DNA of 64,000 nucleotides from Eremomyces bilateralis CBS 781.70 (GCF_010015585.1 NW_022985102.1:115799-179798); one strand, 5' to 3'; shown: positions 49,019 to 60,958, counted from the stretch's first letter. Numbers and translations are program-made. Notes: generated by a model from the sequence alone, not told the origin.

Positions 49019-50734
49019 TCAATTGTATAATTGACCTGCTTCTCCATCGCCTTTGTCCCTTCCGATTCTACGCCGTCTCAAATTCTTCTTCTTCCCCTTG
49101 TGCTCCTCTTTCTTCACCCGTAGGGTCTCCCGTCGCTTATCCTGGCCTTTTCTGTTCTTGTCATTTTGGAACCATCTCATGTTCAATTTCGACCAGTGAT
49201 CCACCCGTTGAGCGCCCGCAAGGATGTTGTATTTCTCCAATGCCACCTTTATCTCCCGAACCCTCTTACTCGTGTAGTTCCCCATCGGACACGGTGCAGG
49301 GACCCACGGGTGCGTCGCATTTTGTCGCATGTTTCCCTTCCCATCCACTTCCCACACACAGTTGAACCGGATTTGCTCAGCAGACAACTTATCGATAGCG
49401 TGCATCTCTGACTTCGTCACCGTCCCCCCCTGCCTTCGCTTGTCGACGGATAACTTCCCATGTTCCTGCCGATAGCGTTGCATGGCAGTGCTCATGCAAT
49501 TCAACATCCCTCGGATATCTTTCGGATCCTCCTTACTCCAGTCGATGTCGTGCATTCGATCGATGAGGTCTGTGGGTCCAATGCGAGGGTCGATGTCTTG
49601 AAGCATCACAAGATACCAGGCCGGTGCTTCTTTCTTGATCCTGTCGGGGATTCGAGGGTCGAATTGGTTGAGTTTGCGACCGCTAGGTACTGTCAGGGGT
49701 TGGTCGATTCCGACTAGCTTTAAAGTGACTCTGTCAAGGTGGCTCGTGTCGTGTTCCATAACTGCGCATTCAGGGGGCAGGTGGTTCTCGTGGTACTTCC
49801 GGAGAAACGAGGGAGAGGGTGTTGGCTGAAGTGCTTCCTGGTGTGGTTGGAGTGTCAACGGATGACCCAGCAATCGAGCCTCATAGTCTGTAGCGGGAGC
49901 TAAGAATGAAAGTTTCTCGTCGTCTGGGAGATTGGTGTCGGGAAACCATTGCGGGTGGGTGTCGTCAACCCATCCTCCCCATTCCTCATTGGGTTGCGGC
50001 CGGAACATGAGAGATTGTTCGTTCTCTTTCTTGAGCGCATAGAAAGGCCCCTCGCTATACCCCTGTGCGGGGTATTCTAGGCCCGCGAAAATAGAGTCTG
50101 GTGGTTCCGATTCACGAGAAGGCGTGAAATGAGGAGGTAAAGGATTTGTGAATCCAGTGATAGGATCGGCACTGAGTCTAGGCCACTGATATCCGAAAGA
50201 GATGGATGATTGAGGAGTAGACGGTGTTTCGGTGATTGGAGTATTCATGCCATCCTGAACGAGGAGAGCGGGATCGACAAAGTCGTCTGGCACCAATGCT
50301 TCTTCCTGAATTCCAAATTCCGGGTCAAAAATGTGCATATCCACATTTGGCTCTCCTGGAGCCGCTCGGTTATCCAAACCAAACTGAGTATGGAAGGGCA
50401 GGTTTTGCTTGGTCTCTGGATTCGACACTCGGAGTGATCCATCATAATCACCAGGCTGGTATTGATGACCGTCAAGAGACTGAAAGAGGATGTCTGGCCG
50501 ATTATCATTGGTAGTTTCAGTCAACAAATCTTGTCCCGCACCGGGCAGCATAGGATTGTAGTATCGAGGAGCTTGACCATAATCATTCTCCTGAACAACT
50601 TGTCTAAGATCCGCCGGTATGGTAGGGTCATCGTGGAGGTATTCCTGTAAGGCTCGTCGGAACTCCTCGTCTCGCGATTCCTCCTCTTCCCCTGAGCCGA
50701 AATCCTGGCCTGGAATGATACCAAATCCCGACAT
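49019..50734 (-). CDS. Unknown protein with basic C-terminus
   Basis: An intact single-exon frame of 571 codons. The first 300 residues are acidic, Pro/Gln-rich and probably disordered. A more structured part follows from about residue 320 (DTSHLDRVTLKLVGIDQPLT, then APAWYLVMLQDIDPRIGPTD and RFNCVWEVDG). The last 60 residues are strongly basic (KNRKGQDKRRETL, KKEEHKGKKKNLRRRRIG), a probable nuclear localisation or nucleic-acid-binding tail. I do not recognise a domain. Length, composition and absence of stops support a real gene. Confidence 0.75.
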   Translation of the reverse strand: MSGFGIIPGQDFGSGEEEESRDEEFRRALQEYLHDDPTIPADLRQVVQENDYGQAPRYYNPMLPGAGQDLLTETTNDNRPDILFQSLDGHQYQPGDYDGSLRVSNPETKQNLPFHTQFGLDNRAAPGEPNVDMHIFDPEFGIQEEALVPDDFVDPALLVQDGMNTPITETPSTPQSSISFGYQWPRLSADPITGFTNPLPPHFTPSRESEPPDSIFAGLEYPAQGYSEGPFYALKKENEQSLMFRPQPNEEWGGWVDDTHPQWFPDTNLPDDEKLSFLAPATDYEARLLGHPLTLQPHQEALQPTPSPSFLRKYHENHLPPECAVMEHDTSHLDRVTLKLVGIDQPLTVPSGRKLNQFDPRIPDRIKKEAPAWYLVMLQDIDPRIGPTDLIDRMHDIDWSKEDPKDIRGMLNCMSTAMQRYRQEHGKLSVDKRRQGGTVTKSEMHAIDKLSAEQIRFNCVWEVDGKGNMRQNATHPWVPAPCPMGNYTSKRVREIKVALEKYNILAGAQRVDHWSKLNMRWFQNDKNRKGQDKRRETLRVKKEEHKGKKKNLRRRRIGRDKGDGEAGQLYN

Positions 50735-51310
50735 CGGTAAGGACAGGACGGTCCAATGAGCACAGTAATGACAGTAGGATAGTTGGGCAAATTAAGTTGG
50801 AACACAGCGCTGGATTGCAACAAGAGCAGAGTGAGAGGAAAAGAGGATAGGGTGTTGATGAGGGAGTGAAATGGTCCGTCCACATGCACAATAAAGGATT
50901 GTGCGAATTTAAAAGTGTTCCAACGGAACGTGGCAGAGAGGCCTGGATTCGAGACAGAATGAAGCTCATGAAAGGGCTGCATAGCCAGACACTGAATTCG
51001 CGACTTTTCCATGGCTTGGGGCTGTTACAACCCTTTGCGCACACTCCACAATGGGATTTCCACCATCTAGACAACCGCATGTTCGAGAAGTTCCTTCGTG
51101 GAGAAAGTGTTCGCAGACTCCATTGCTTTGTCAAACAAAGGGGAAAGGTTACACATTTGTCTTGCACTTCGACAACTCATCGTTGACCACAAAGCAGGCT
51201 GCTTTGGACAAAGACCATTGATATCTCTGGAAAGACTCTCTTCTGTCGATGGACATCTGCCTGATCTTCATGTCTTCTTCTGCCAAACGCAACACGCATC
51301 TCAGGCCCCC

Positions 51311-52279
51311 CTAAGGGGCCTCATACATGGGACCGCCGTGAAATCTTGCGTCTGGTCGTGTCGGGTGAGTTTTCAGTTCAGGGGTATTTAGCTGCGGGGT
51401 TGGAGTCTGCATTTCATAATATCCTTGGGGAAAACTGGGCTGATATGGAGGGGCAGAGGCTTCCAACTGCGCCACACCAGGATTGGCTGCCGGTGAGTAT
51501 TCATACTTGGCTGGTGGAACCACAGGTTGACCTGCTAATTCGGGTTTCATAGGATCATCTGGCAACGAAATCCCTCTGGCAGCGGTCTGCTTCTTCTTGC
51601 GTCGAAATAGGCAAAATCCGAGAAAAGCCAGCGCGATAACCAAAACTCCGACCCCGACGCCCACACCAGCTGCGATAGCAATATTCGACGAGCCCGAGGT
51701 CGCTGAAGACGTTGACGCTGGGGTACCATCGGCCCCTGTTGTTCCCGGGCGAATCGAGGAGGAGGCGGTCGATGCGGACTGGCTCGGAAAGATGCCCTGT
51801 TGGGAAGCCGTTCGAAAAGAAGCAGGAGGGGCCGTAGACCGGGAGAAAGGATCAATCGTGGCAAAGTCGAATATGATCTCAGGGCTCCCTATATTGAATT
51901 TTAACTCCTGCTTCGCGCAGCAGTCGTCGTCGTCGCTGCTCATACAACAGTATTCCGTACCACCACAATTGGTTAGTACCTCATAGGAGTTCTTCGAGTC
52001 TGCAGGTCCATTAGAATGAAGGTTGCTTTGAGCAAAAGTCCACTTACATTCTTTGCAAAACTGCGGACAATTGGGGTCTTTCCAAGTTTGGTCGGTGCAA
52101 GCTGCTCGATAAGTATATGCCCCAGGGACATTGCAAAGTCCATTGCTCAGACATTGGTCTTGCTGGCTTGGGAGGCAACATGACGAATGGGTGTCGCCTG
52201 AACACGGATAGTACTGATAGTCAGTTGCATTCGAACCGTCCGGAAGATAGCAGGAACGTAGTTCAGGGTATGCCGCCAT
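51311..52279 (-). CDS. Cysteine-rich single-pass membrane protein, Wsc/Mid2-like layout
   Basis: Exons 52048-52279 and 51311-51999 give 306 residues. The 48-nt intron (GTAAGT...CTGCAG) is stop-free and a multiple of three. The N-terminal 110 residues hold many cysteines (SCYLPDGS, SSCCLPSQQDQC, NCGGTEYCC, DDDDCCAK). A Ser/Thr-rich stretch (about 130-180) is followed by one membrane helix (IAAGVGVGVGVLVIALAFLG), RRKKK, and a Pro/Tyr-rich cytoplasmic tail. This is the layout of fungal cell-wall sensors. From this ATG the protein lacks a signal peptide. A signal-like sequence from ATG 52360 is in frame but interrupted by TGA 52295-52297 (see findings), so the gene may be damaged. Confidence 0.75.
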   Translation of the reverse strand: MAAYPELRSCYLPDGSNATDYQYYPCSGDTHSSCCLPSQQDQCLSNGLCNVPGAYTYRAACTDQTWKDPNCPQFCKECKWTFAQSNLHSNGPADSKNSYEVLTNCGGTEYCCMSSDDDDCCAKQELKFNIGSPEIIFDFATIDPFSRSTAPPASFRTASQQGIFPSQSASTASSSIRPGTTGADGTPASTSSATSGSSNIAIAAGVGVGVGVLVIALAFLGFCLFRRKKKQTAARGISLPDDPMKPELAGQPVVPPAKYEYSPAANPGVAQLEASAPPYQPSFPQGYYEMQTPTPQLNTPELKTHPTRPDARFHGGPMYEAP

Positions 52280-52360
52280 TGCAAGAAGACAGATTCAGGA
52301 CCAAAAGACTAACGATATAATAGCACGAAGAGTTTTCAAGCGACACGATGTCAAAAACAT

Positions 52361-53141
52361 CACGATATTCACACCACTAGATACTTCTGGGTATTTATTC
52401 CGCTGTCCTAGGGACATCCAATGGTCCAACCACCAAGCAAGGTACACTCACCTTTTAGGGAGGATGGAGGATTACCCGCACATGAAAAGTACAGATGCGC
52501 GTATAGTCAACTCGATGGTATCTCGTTGCTGCAACGTCATTGGCTTGCTAGACCATTTCTCGTATCTCGATTCGACGATTCTATTTCTATTCGTGTTCGG
52601 AGATTGCAGGGCGTGGGGCACCGATACGTCGTCTCATGGCTCATGCTGCTCTAGTTCAGCACAGGAGGGACAGAGCACTCACGGCTGGAGAGCGAGCACA
52701 TTACGAAGACATCGTAGTTTAGTTCTTGAAGGTGTCAACTGTCAAGTGTAAACGGGTGTTTTCATTTCATTTTCTTGAGTTCTTGGAGTGTGTTAGTGAG
52801 AGAGGTTGAAGAATATGAAACGATTGCTGCGACGTTGACATTGATGAAGTCTCCCTTTCATTGGCTGGGTTCACCGAACATCTTCGCCGAGAATTCCGTC
52901 CGGAATTTTTGCAACGTTTATCATTTCTGCATGGGTCTCGACGACGTTAGCTTTCTCTCAATAAAATCATTTGGTAGACGCTTTCTTTGACGGACTTGCA
53001 TCGAAGCTGTACCAATTCTTTTCTGTATTTCTCGGTTTACTTGTTGTCCGAAGGGTTTCCTCGAGTCTGCACCCAGCCTTCACAGCCAGTATCCATTCCA
53101 CCGCCGAGTGTGCAGAAAAATAGTCTCCATGTGAAGTGGAA
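52361..53141. other. Intergenic, nothing recognised
   Basis: No supported gene or element. Confidence 0.5.
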
Positions 53142-53899
53142 ATGATTCAAACGGATACTTGCGTTGAGCGTATGCCAATCAGCGATGCGATTCTCCAGGG
53201 CATATATCATTCAGACCAGTCCATGTACCCTGCGCCCTTGACTTACAAGCAGCTGCAAAGCTGGGTACGCGCATGTCCTCAGTCTTGCCTTGCTTACGCT
53301 ATGTCGAGGGATGGACAGCCGTCATCTCACATGGAAACTGTAGGGGCAGTCATTTTCCTTCCAGTTAAGCAAGCATACTGGAAACAGTTGATCGTTGGCA
53401 AAGTCAAAGAGACTGAAATAGACGCTAGCGCCATGTTGTCAACAGCTTCTGGATATAAAATCGGGTTGCACTGCTTCCATATCGAGAAGTTCGAAAACTG
53501 GGGTGGTCAAAGCAGAAAGTCGCTTTTCCACAGTATGTGATGGCAGACGTGGACCAAGTCGCCTAAGACAATGGCTGGGCCGTTGTTGGTTAAAGTACTA
53601 GTTAACTACTAACTTACTTGTACTCTGGTATGTGGAACCCATCGTGAGATATACAATACTTTAGCTAATGGGAAGACCTAGCCTTAACTGCCACAACTGC
53701 AGGGAAAAAGACATTCCTCAAACTTGGCTTTACGCCGTCTGATTACCAGGAGGTCTTTGTGCAGTCTACTAATGACCTGATCAAAGAGGTCAAACTGATC
53801 CGCGTCCATCCTGGAGACTCACCCCCATCTTATGAACCGGGCCAAGATGACCAAATCATCATTGATACGTGTATGATGGTCCATTGTAATGATACATAG
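53142..53899 (+). pseudogene. GNAT-like acetyltransferase pseudogene
   Basis: The first part (ATG 53142, MPISDAILQGIYHSDQSMYP, then GLHCFHIEKFENW) reads in one frame to about 53510. The sequence then makes sense only after a one-base shift (QKVAFPQYVMADVDQVA), meets TAA at 53564-53566, continues DNGWAVVG, and resumes near 53670 as LALTATTAGKKTFLKLGFTP and DYQEVFVQSTNDL to TAG 53899. The order matches the C-terminal half of fungal GNAT-type N-acetyltransferases. One intron is probable between 53588 and 53665, but the shift and the TAA are not explained by splicing. Two independent lesions favour a pseudogene. Confidence 0.6.
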
Positions 53900-54462
53900 T
53901 TACTTGCAAAAGAAACTGGGCATTGGCTGTTTGGAGCTACTCGTTTCTGTTTTGTAGCATAGTATTTGGTATGTATCGGACATACCCCGTCCAGGATTTG
54001 GGGAATCATTTTATGAATCTGCAGGAATAATATGAGGGCAATGTGAAGCGGTTCTTCATCGGTAGGCATTGTTGTCTAAAATTTACAAGTGGTAATATTC
54101 CAAGTTCCATTCAGGATCATCAGTAGTTCGTCCAACCCAAGATGCTCATGTACATTTTTTCGCCGGCCTGCAGCTTGATGTGCTAGGCCAGCGATCTCTC
54201 TGTACAATCGAATCCTTCAAGTCACCTACCAACTCCCACTTGTCCTGTGAACTCATGACGACACGATTGCCTGGTCGGTCATGAAAAGATCCTGGAGCCT
54301 AGATTCTCCCCGGATCATGAGGGCCTTTTCATCAGAACCCTTGGGTGGAACGCCAAGTTTTCCGCCACGTCCCAAGTCCACAGCACGCGCCTTTGTACAG
54401 TTGACGACGCTAAAACGAAGCACCTAAACGCCCTCAAACAATATTTTCCAAGGGCAAGCAAC

Positions 54463-55847
54463 TCATGACACATGACCGTGAGGCCCACGGATGTCAGTCC
54501 GAATATCGGTTTGAATATCGGTTCGGAAAACCCACTCCTGGCTCTCGTCGTCGCTTATATTCCCCAATGTTCTCGTCTTCACTGGCGCTGGGGATGCCTT
54601 CATCTCCACGTCCCGTGTGACATGGATGTCCCGGTATCCAGCCCGGTGGCTCTGGTGGGACGAGAGAGGACCGCCATAGGTGAGATCCGTGTGTCGACGG
54701 GAATTCAGTGCGCCACTGCGATTGTCGGTGGAGTGCACGAGGCCGGGGAAGCATTTGCGCATAGCCGGACGGATCCCGGGGAGGCAGCCGCAGATGATTC
54801 CGAGGCCAGTTTCAACGTCGGTAATTACGTAGATGATAGTGCCGATGTCTATATGGTATGGTCAGCGCCGAGGTCGTGTGAAAGGGGTCTAGTGTTGGCC
54901 TTTGACGTACGTGTTACGTCCCAGGTGTCAAAATATTTAACTATATATCCAATCCGAACGATACTCACTATACAGACGCTAAACCAAGTCAGCAACGGGT
55001 GGAATGAATGATTTGGCACTACTGACATGACTCCTAGGCTGAAAGATAGGATCAGCCCAACCCGCTTATTAAGGCTCAGTTTGACCTTCCAGAGATAATG
55101 TACCGGCCAGAGGAAGACCAAACAATCCGTGAAGGCGTTCACGGCTGTCATAGCAATACTAAATGGCTCAAGATTCATGCATTTCCTGTCGACCTTGAAA
55201 TAGTCCCAAGCGTCTTTAATAGGCCTAGAGAATGTCAGACTTGGATACGCACAGTCCCGGCAGTGACCGGTACAGACGGATTGCTTCTTACCAACATTGG
55301 AATATCGGCGGTAGAGCCCAGGCGAGTCCGGTTGCAATCAAAAGGACGATACAGACATAGTTGAACCGTGAATTTGTGCGGGATGGAAATATGCGGAGGT
55401 ATGTCAAGCAGACGGAGATCTTTGTCAACGCGGATGTTGGGCCAAACAAAACTTGTGTGGCGACAGCCATTTTGGCGATGGTTGGTACCCATTCCAACTT
55501 GACGTCGTAGAGATGTCGACCAACGCCCACATCCAACTCGACTATATGTAATATCGCAGTTGCCACCGCGCATACCTGATATCCTGTCAGCATTTGCTTC
55601 AGGGGGGTCGTCGATGTGGACCAATATCTGGACTCACATATGCCATTAACATGGTCCAATCGTCCATTCCCAGCGCATTGCGAATGATTATGATTCGTGA
55701 ATAGAACCGGCATACGATGAATATCGTGGTCAGAACTATCAAAGTGATATCCACTCCCCAAACCAGTGGATCGAGCACATCGCGCGGGTTCTCGTAGTCC
55801 GGAGTTGGCCAGCTGAGGACGACATCGAGTGTCGGTAGTTGTGACAT
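54463..55847 (-). CDS. Rhodopsin-like (SAT4/fungal rhodopsin domain) membrane protein
   Basis: Exons 55638-55847, 55292-55575, 54911-55224 and 54463-54848 give 397 residues. Seven hydrophobic segments are visible, including DPLVWGVDITLIVLTTIFIV, VCAVATAILHIVELDV, NYVCIVLLIATGLAWALP and SIAMTAVNAFTDCLVFLWPV. Family hallmarks are MDDWTMLMAY after helix 2, GVGRHLYDV, KISVCLTYLRIFPS, CIVSIVRIGYIVKY, then IGTIIYVITDVETGLGIIC and CLPGIRPAM. These describe the fungal extracellular-membrane rhodopsin-like domain often adjacent to transport or secondary-metabolism genes. Its function is unknown. A segment in exon 3 (MSVVPNHSFHPLL) looks inserted, but removing it as an intron would break the frame. Confidence 0.85.
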
Positions 55848-57751
55848 GATCGACTAGACTCAAAGAACAATGGTGAATCAATGCAGGCTCAAGACTCTTG
55901 AAGACGTTGAAGATTGCTCCGAAGGGACATAATCATTTTTGGGTTTCCACCTAAGACAAGTTGCCTCGCGGATGAGTTTGCATATAGGAAATTGAATTGA
56001 TATCCAAGGTCAGATCCGATCGGACTAAGGTGGGCACCGCTAGGAGGTATATCATTTATCAAGGGTCCGTCAACGTCTGGGGTGGTGAGGACGAGAACCA
56101 TTATTACTCCATTGCAGCCACTACACCCACAGACTCTGTTTTGCGGCGAGCATGAGGCAGGGCTGGTATGGATGAACGCCTCGGGCACTCGACCATACAA
56201 TACTGCATTCTGGCCTCTGGGTGCGGTACGTCGTGTCAGGGAGGGGGTAAGGATCAAGGCAGAATAGAGGCCGCTGTACGGAGTATCCCGACCATTACCA
56301 GTGAACTTTGAGCATTCGAGGTGTCTGGGGAAGAGTGCGTAGTTGGTTGCTCTCCACTTCCCCGGATACACTAGTGGCGCCATATGCCCTAGCCCCTAAG
56401 ATTCAGTCGTGGCCAGGCATGCAGCGTCCATAGCATTTGGCCCTTGGCAGCGCGTCCATGCTCCAATGGAATAGCTAGGAATATTGGAGAAATTGTTACC
56501 AGCTAGTACGATTTAGGAGGGCTGGAGGGGGTCTTGGATCTGACACGGATCGCAAATGTTTCGGATTTCGGTCCACAGTGCAGGAAAGTAGCGACCATGT
56601 CGAATTCCGGGGGTATTAATATGTGATCAACCTGCAAGTACATGGGGTATACCTGTAACGAGTGCAGGACTTGACGGAAGAAACCAAAGGCATTCCGAGT
56701 TTCCGACAGGTGACAAACTGAAAATGTCATTTCGGTAGCGGCTTAACCTTGTATCCGTTACCTGATGGCGAAGCCTTTTCGTCGAGGAGGAAACCGTTGA
56801 ATACTCGAGGTACAGGTACGCCCAGAGTTTGGAGCAGCGGAAAGGGAATTCAATATTTTCCCCACCTTATGGATGATGATTTACATAGTATGGTCCCATC
56901 AGTGAACAGTCGGTCCTTTTGAGCGGAATTTCCCTAGATACGAACCCTGCGACTTGCGAGGTACCTCTTCCTGACGGGTGTGTTGATCATTGGTGGCACC
57001 GTAATTACTCCAGTTTTAACTCCACTGTCTCCATAGGCTCCATAGCGGGAATGACCCGAGGTCTAGCCCAGTCCGGCATCGTTCAATTTTCCACGCACAG
57101 TCGCCCTCGGGATGAAGATCAGACGCTGAGAAGATGGCGTTTTCGAGCTGTTGATCTTCGTTCTAGTTGCTATTCTAGGTTGACAAGATTGAGTCGGAAA
57201 ATCAGATCACTTCGGTCCCGATTTGTGTTGGACGATACTCTGTTGGGTCCATGTTTAATTTAACAGCATATTGAATTTGAACCTTGGGACCGCTGGGAGG
57301 CGCTGCGTCGTGTCGCCCTACGATGTAGTCCATAGAGGCTTGGGCGGCTGGAGCCTGGAGGGCAGAACAGAGCCAGACTCGAGCGCTACTGCCTTTGGGC
57401 ATTCCGGTAATACATAGTAGTAAGGATGGAGTACTCCATACATGATTCAGTATTGGTACTATTACACGGTGCTAAGGCTAAAAGTGTTGTGGTTCGTCTC
57501 ACTTTCAGCAGTTATTCCCGTCTGTTGCTACTCACGCCACGCGTGCCCGTGAATCCGCAGCTCCATGGGCTTGTGGCATGAATAGGTACTGGTACGGAGT
57601 ATGGTATCCATGGCGTATTTCCAAACGCCGACTAAAAGTAATATGGAAGAGTATGTACCCAATCTCGGTTCCCTCCACCTGCACTCTTCACGCTTCTCTA
57701 TCGGGTTACAACCATTTACGGGATTCACACTAAGTTCAGCTCCCCTTTTTT
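55848..57751. other. Intergenic, no supported gene
   Basis: A 164-codon frame at 55889-56383 (minus) is not protein-like enough to call. Two TACGGAGTA copies are at 56277-56285 and 57593-57601. Confidence 0.45.
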
Positions 57752-59696
57752 TCAATTCTTCACTCCGTCCCTGGGAGCCAGGGATATCTTTGCGTGCAAC
57801 GGTCCCTTCGCCCACAGCACATAGACCTTCTGATCGTTCCAATCTTCACTCTCTGGCAGGAGTTGGAATTCGAAGTTCCAAATTAGGCGGGCAACAATAA
57901 GCCTCATTTCTAGATACGCGATGCTTCCAAGAAAGTCAGTGATTGCCAAAAGTCGATCCTGATCGTCCTATGATTTTGTCCTGAAAGGGGCTAGCGACGA
58001 CAATCTCTGCGGCAAGGAGTCTCTCCATCTGCGACGAAGACGAGAAATTATGGGATGGACCACTTACTTCTTTCCAATGCAATTCCTTGGTCCCATGCTA
58101 AACGGATGCAGAACATCAAAGCGATCGTTTTTGTATCGCTCGTCTCCGAGGAATCTCTCCGGCACGAACTCGTATGGGTCACGGAAGTTGGTGTCGGAAT
58201 GGTACGACGCCCTTGATCAATCAGTCAAAATAAATCTGAGGAGCAGCTGCCTGTCGCAAAAGGGGAAAACATACCAATGCGAAACGCCCACCACCGTTCC
58301 GCCAGGAATCCATATGCCGTCGATGTACTCGCCTTCGCCAGGGACCACACGACCCAATGATGTCGGTATTGGGGGATAAATCCGCAGAGACTCCTCCAGC
58401 ACAGCGGTCATGTACCGACACTTGCTGACGTTATCGTAGCTGATGTCCGCTTCATTCTTGAAAGTCCCACGGATCTCCTTGACCAATTTCCGATAGACTC
58501 TCGGGGTCCGTAACAGGTAATAGAAGCATCCCGATAACAGAGTCGCGGTAGTTTCGCTGCCCGCGATAATAAGCACCTCGGAATTCGCCTCCATCTCCGA
58601 AACCGACAACCCTTCGGGATCTCCCATTGTCTCTAAAATCTCGCCCATGAAGTCCGGTCGTGAGGTCTCCATGTGGATTCGTTTCTGGACTTTCGCCGTC
58701 GTTAGTGCGATATGGTCATCCCTACCTTTCTTGATCTTGGGCGGCAAAACAGCGTTCAGAAGCCAGAGTGCCCCTGGGATCAGCCGAAGACATTGGACGA
58801 CCACCACTGCGCGAAGAAAGTCGAACGTGAGTTTGATCCATGGGTGCAAATTGGCGTTCTCAAGGCACCCGAACGACTCGCCATACGCAAGGTCTCCGAT
58901 GACGTCGAAAGTGGTATAGTTCATCCAGGCCGCTAGGTCGACCTTCTGCCCTACCCGCTCTTTCAGTCGGATAACCAGAAGGTCAACGTAGCGCATTATC
59001 ATTGGCTCCTGACCCCTGAGGCTTTTTTCAGAGAACGATGGACTGAACAGCTTTCGAAGCCGCGAATGCATAGGACTTGGTGCATTTAGAATGCTCCAAT
59101 CTCTCCCAGGTTGTCTCTCATATTGATCGGGATCCTACTGTCCGTCAACTGAGGTGTCTGGAGAATACCAACACATTCGGGCCTTCATCGAACCTTTTCC
59201 ATCTGGGAATATCGATGGCCACTCCGATACCCGTATATCTCGTGCCAGGCGCCAGGCGAATTGAAACTCAAGAGATTGATACCCACCCGCACAACCGGCC
59301 CATATTTTTTATGAAGCTTGGCATATTCGAACACCAGGTCGCCATGGAAGTTTCTGTAGTGGTGCACGAAAGGGGTCGCATTTCGAAACCTGGGTCCAGG
59401 GAACTTGGCGAGCGGATGGAAGTAGGCATTGTAAATCGCTTTGGAGATCAAGTAGATCAACGACTGCAAGCTTCCGTGTCAGTCCAAGCTTTCCAAGATC
59501 CTTCTCTTTTGCGATTTCATCTCCATCCCAAGCGCCGTTTCGAGGAGTTCAAGGCATAAAGCCGTTCAGACCATCACCGCTCCATTGTGAGAGCGAAAAG
59601 GGAAGGCTGGGTACGCACCGCAAGGATAGCCACCAAGGCCACACTGCCAGGTCGCATGGAATTCACCTGTGCAATCTGCGCCAATAAGCCAGCCAT
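57752..59696 (-). CDS. Cytochrome P450 monooxygenase
   Basis: Five exons (59619-59696, 59194-59463, 58275-59134, 58068-58211, 57752-57923) give 507 residues, the standard microsomal P450 length. The N-terminus ([19 protein letters not shown]) is the membrane anchor, followed by the hinge [12 protein letters not shown]. The I-helix reads [12 protein letters not shown], the K-helix ExxR is EESLR, the PERF motif is VPERFLGDE, and the heme loop is [12 protein letters not shown] with the ligand Cys. The pattern [14 protein letters not shown] resembles trichothecene-pathway-type (isotrichodermin hydroxylase-like) P450s. It probably oxidises a lipophilic metabolite in the ER. The exon 4-5 join (AA|C giving Asn) restores the conserved [10 protein letters not shown]. 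Confidence 0.9.
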
Positions 59697-60958
59697 CAGG
59701 GAGTTTCCAGATGTCGTGCAATAGTTTCAAATAAAGTAGCGGGCACACCTGACGCCCATAACAGTCGAGATAGAGGTTGTGCAAACCGACACGGATTTCT
59801 TTATGGTTCAGTGCGACATACTTTTAACCTTCCCAATTCGATGGTAGAATTAGCCTTTCGTCCCCAATTAATTAGGTATAAAATGTGTGGGACCAACCCT
59901 GGTGGTACGTTCTTGGATTTCTCGACAGCATTGCTTTGCTGCATGAGTCGCGGAGCGAGCAGGCTATCGTGGGATTGGACTCAATGCAGTCTTGGAAGTT
60001 AAACACCACCTACTCCAGCATCCAGCTTCTAACCCTTGCCAAACTCAAATTAGAAGATTTCTAGAAGCTGGTCGACGGAATGTTCCATATGACCAGATGC
60101 TGCACGTCGAAGGTTGGACCGCAGGAGTGACCACTGCATTCATCGGGGCTGGGAGCATCGGCCCATGTAGCCACCCAGTATTAAATTCATACCGCGATTG
60201 GACATCTCCTTCTGCCACCATTCCGTGATCGGAGCGTTTTACGGAGTAGGGCCATTAGTGACCCGAAGACTGAAGGGGATTGAGAATTTGAGATCATCCT
60301 TGACTCTTGGGTGTGAACATTGACAGTTGACAGGAGCAGCATTGCGTCGACATTCGATGCACGGCGGACCACCCTGTCTTACGATGCTTGTCGAACCCGG
60401 GAACAGGCCCGATGTCCCTATCGGCGGATTCCACAGTTCGCCCAACAGCCACAGAACGAAATGGAGATTCATGCTGCCACTTTGCGAGCCAGTGGACTGG
60501 TTGTAACTAGTTCCACCACACCGGCTCGCTCCGTAGAAGTGATGCCAAATAGACAATGGGGCAGTGGGGTCCCATGTATGATGTACATACTATGTAGTAG
60601 CTTTCGCGTGGCAGCAGTTACTCCATCGACCTGGATGAGCTAGACTGGTCCTTGGAGCAGGATTCGCTTCACAAAGGCTCCAATATCCATTGCGGTCGAC
60701 ACCGAATAAGAATGGTCGGTGGAGTTTCCTTGGTTTCGTTCTTCAGTTCTTGTGTCAATCCTTGTCCAATTGGGGGAAATAAATAATAGATCGGATTAAC
60801 CGACATGGTTGCACAGCAAGACAGTCGCAAAAATTGCTTGAATTTCTCCAGACGAACAATCAAACTAAATATGTACAGTTGAATGACGCTTCTCAAATTG
60901 TCTTGACGTTAAATTTCTTCACGGCTTCTTCGCTGTAAGGCACCGGCTTTCCAGCACT
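59697..60958. other. Intergenic between P450 promoter and thiolase 3' end
   Basis: No gene supported. One TACGGAGTA copy at 60240-60248. Confidence 0.5.

Noticed and set aside
55889-56383. 164-codon open frame on the minus strand next to the rhodopsin-like gene
   Set aside because: No motif or splice context; not better than chance.
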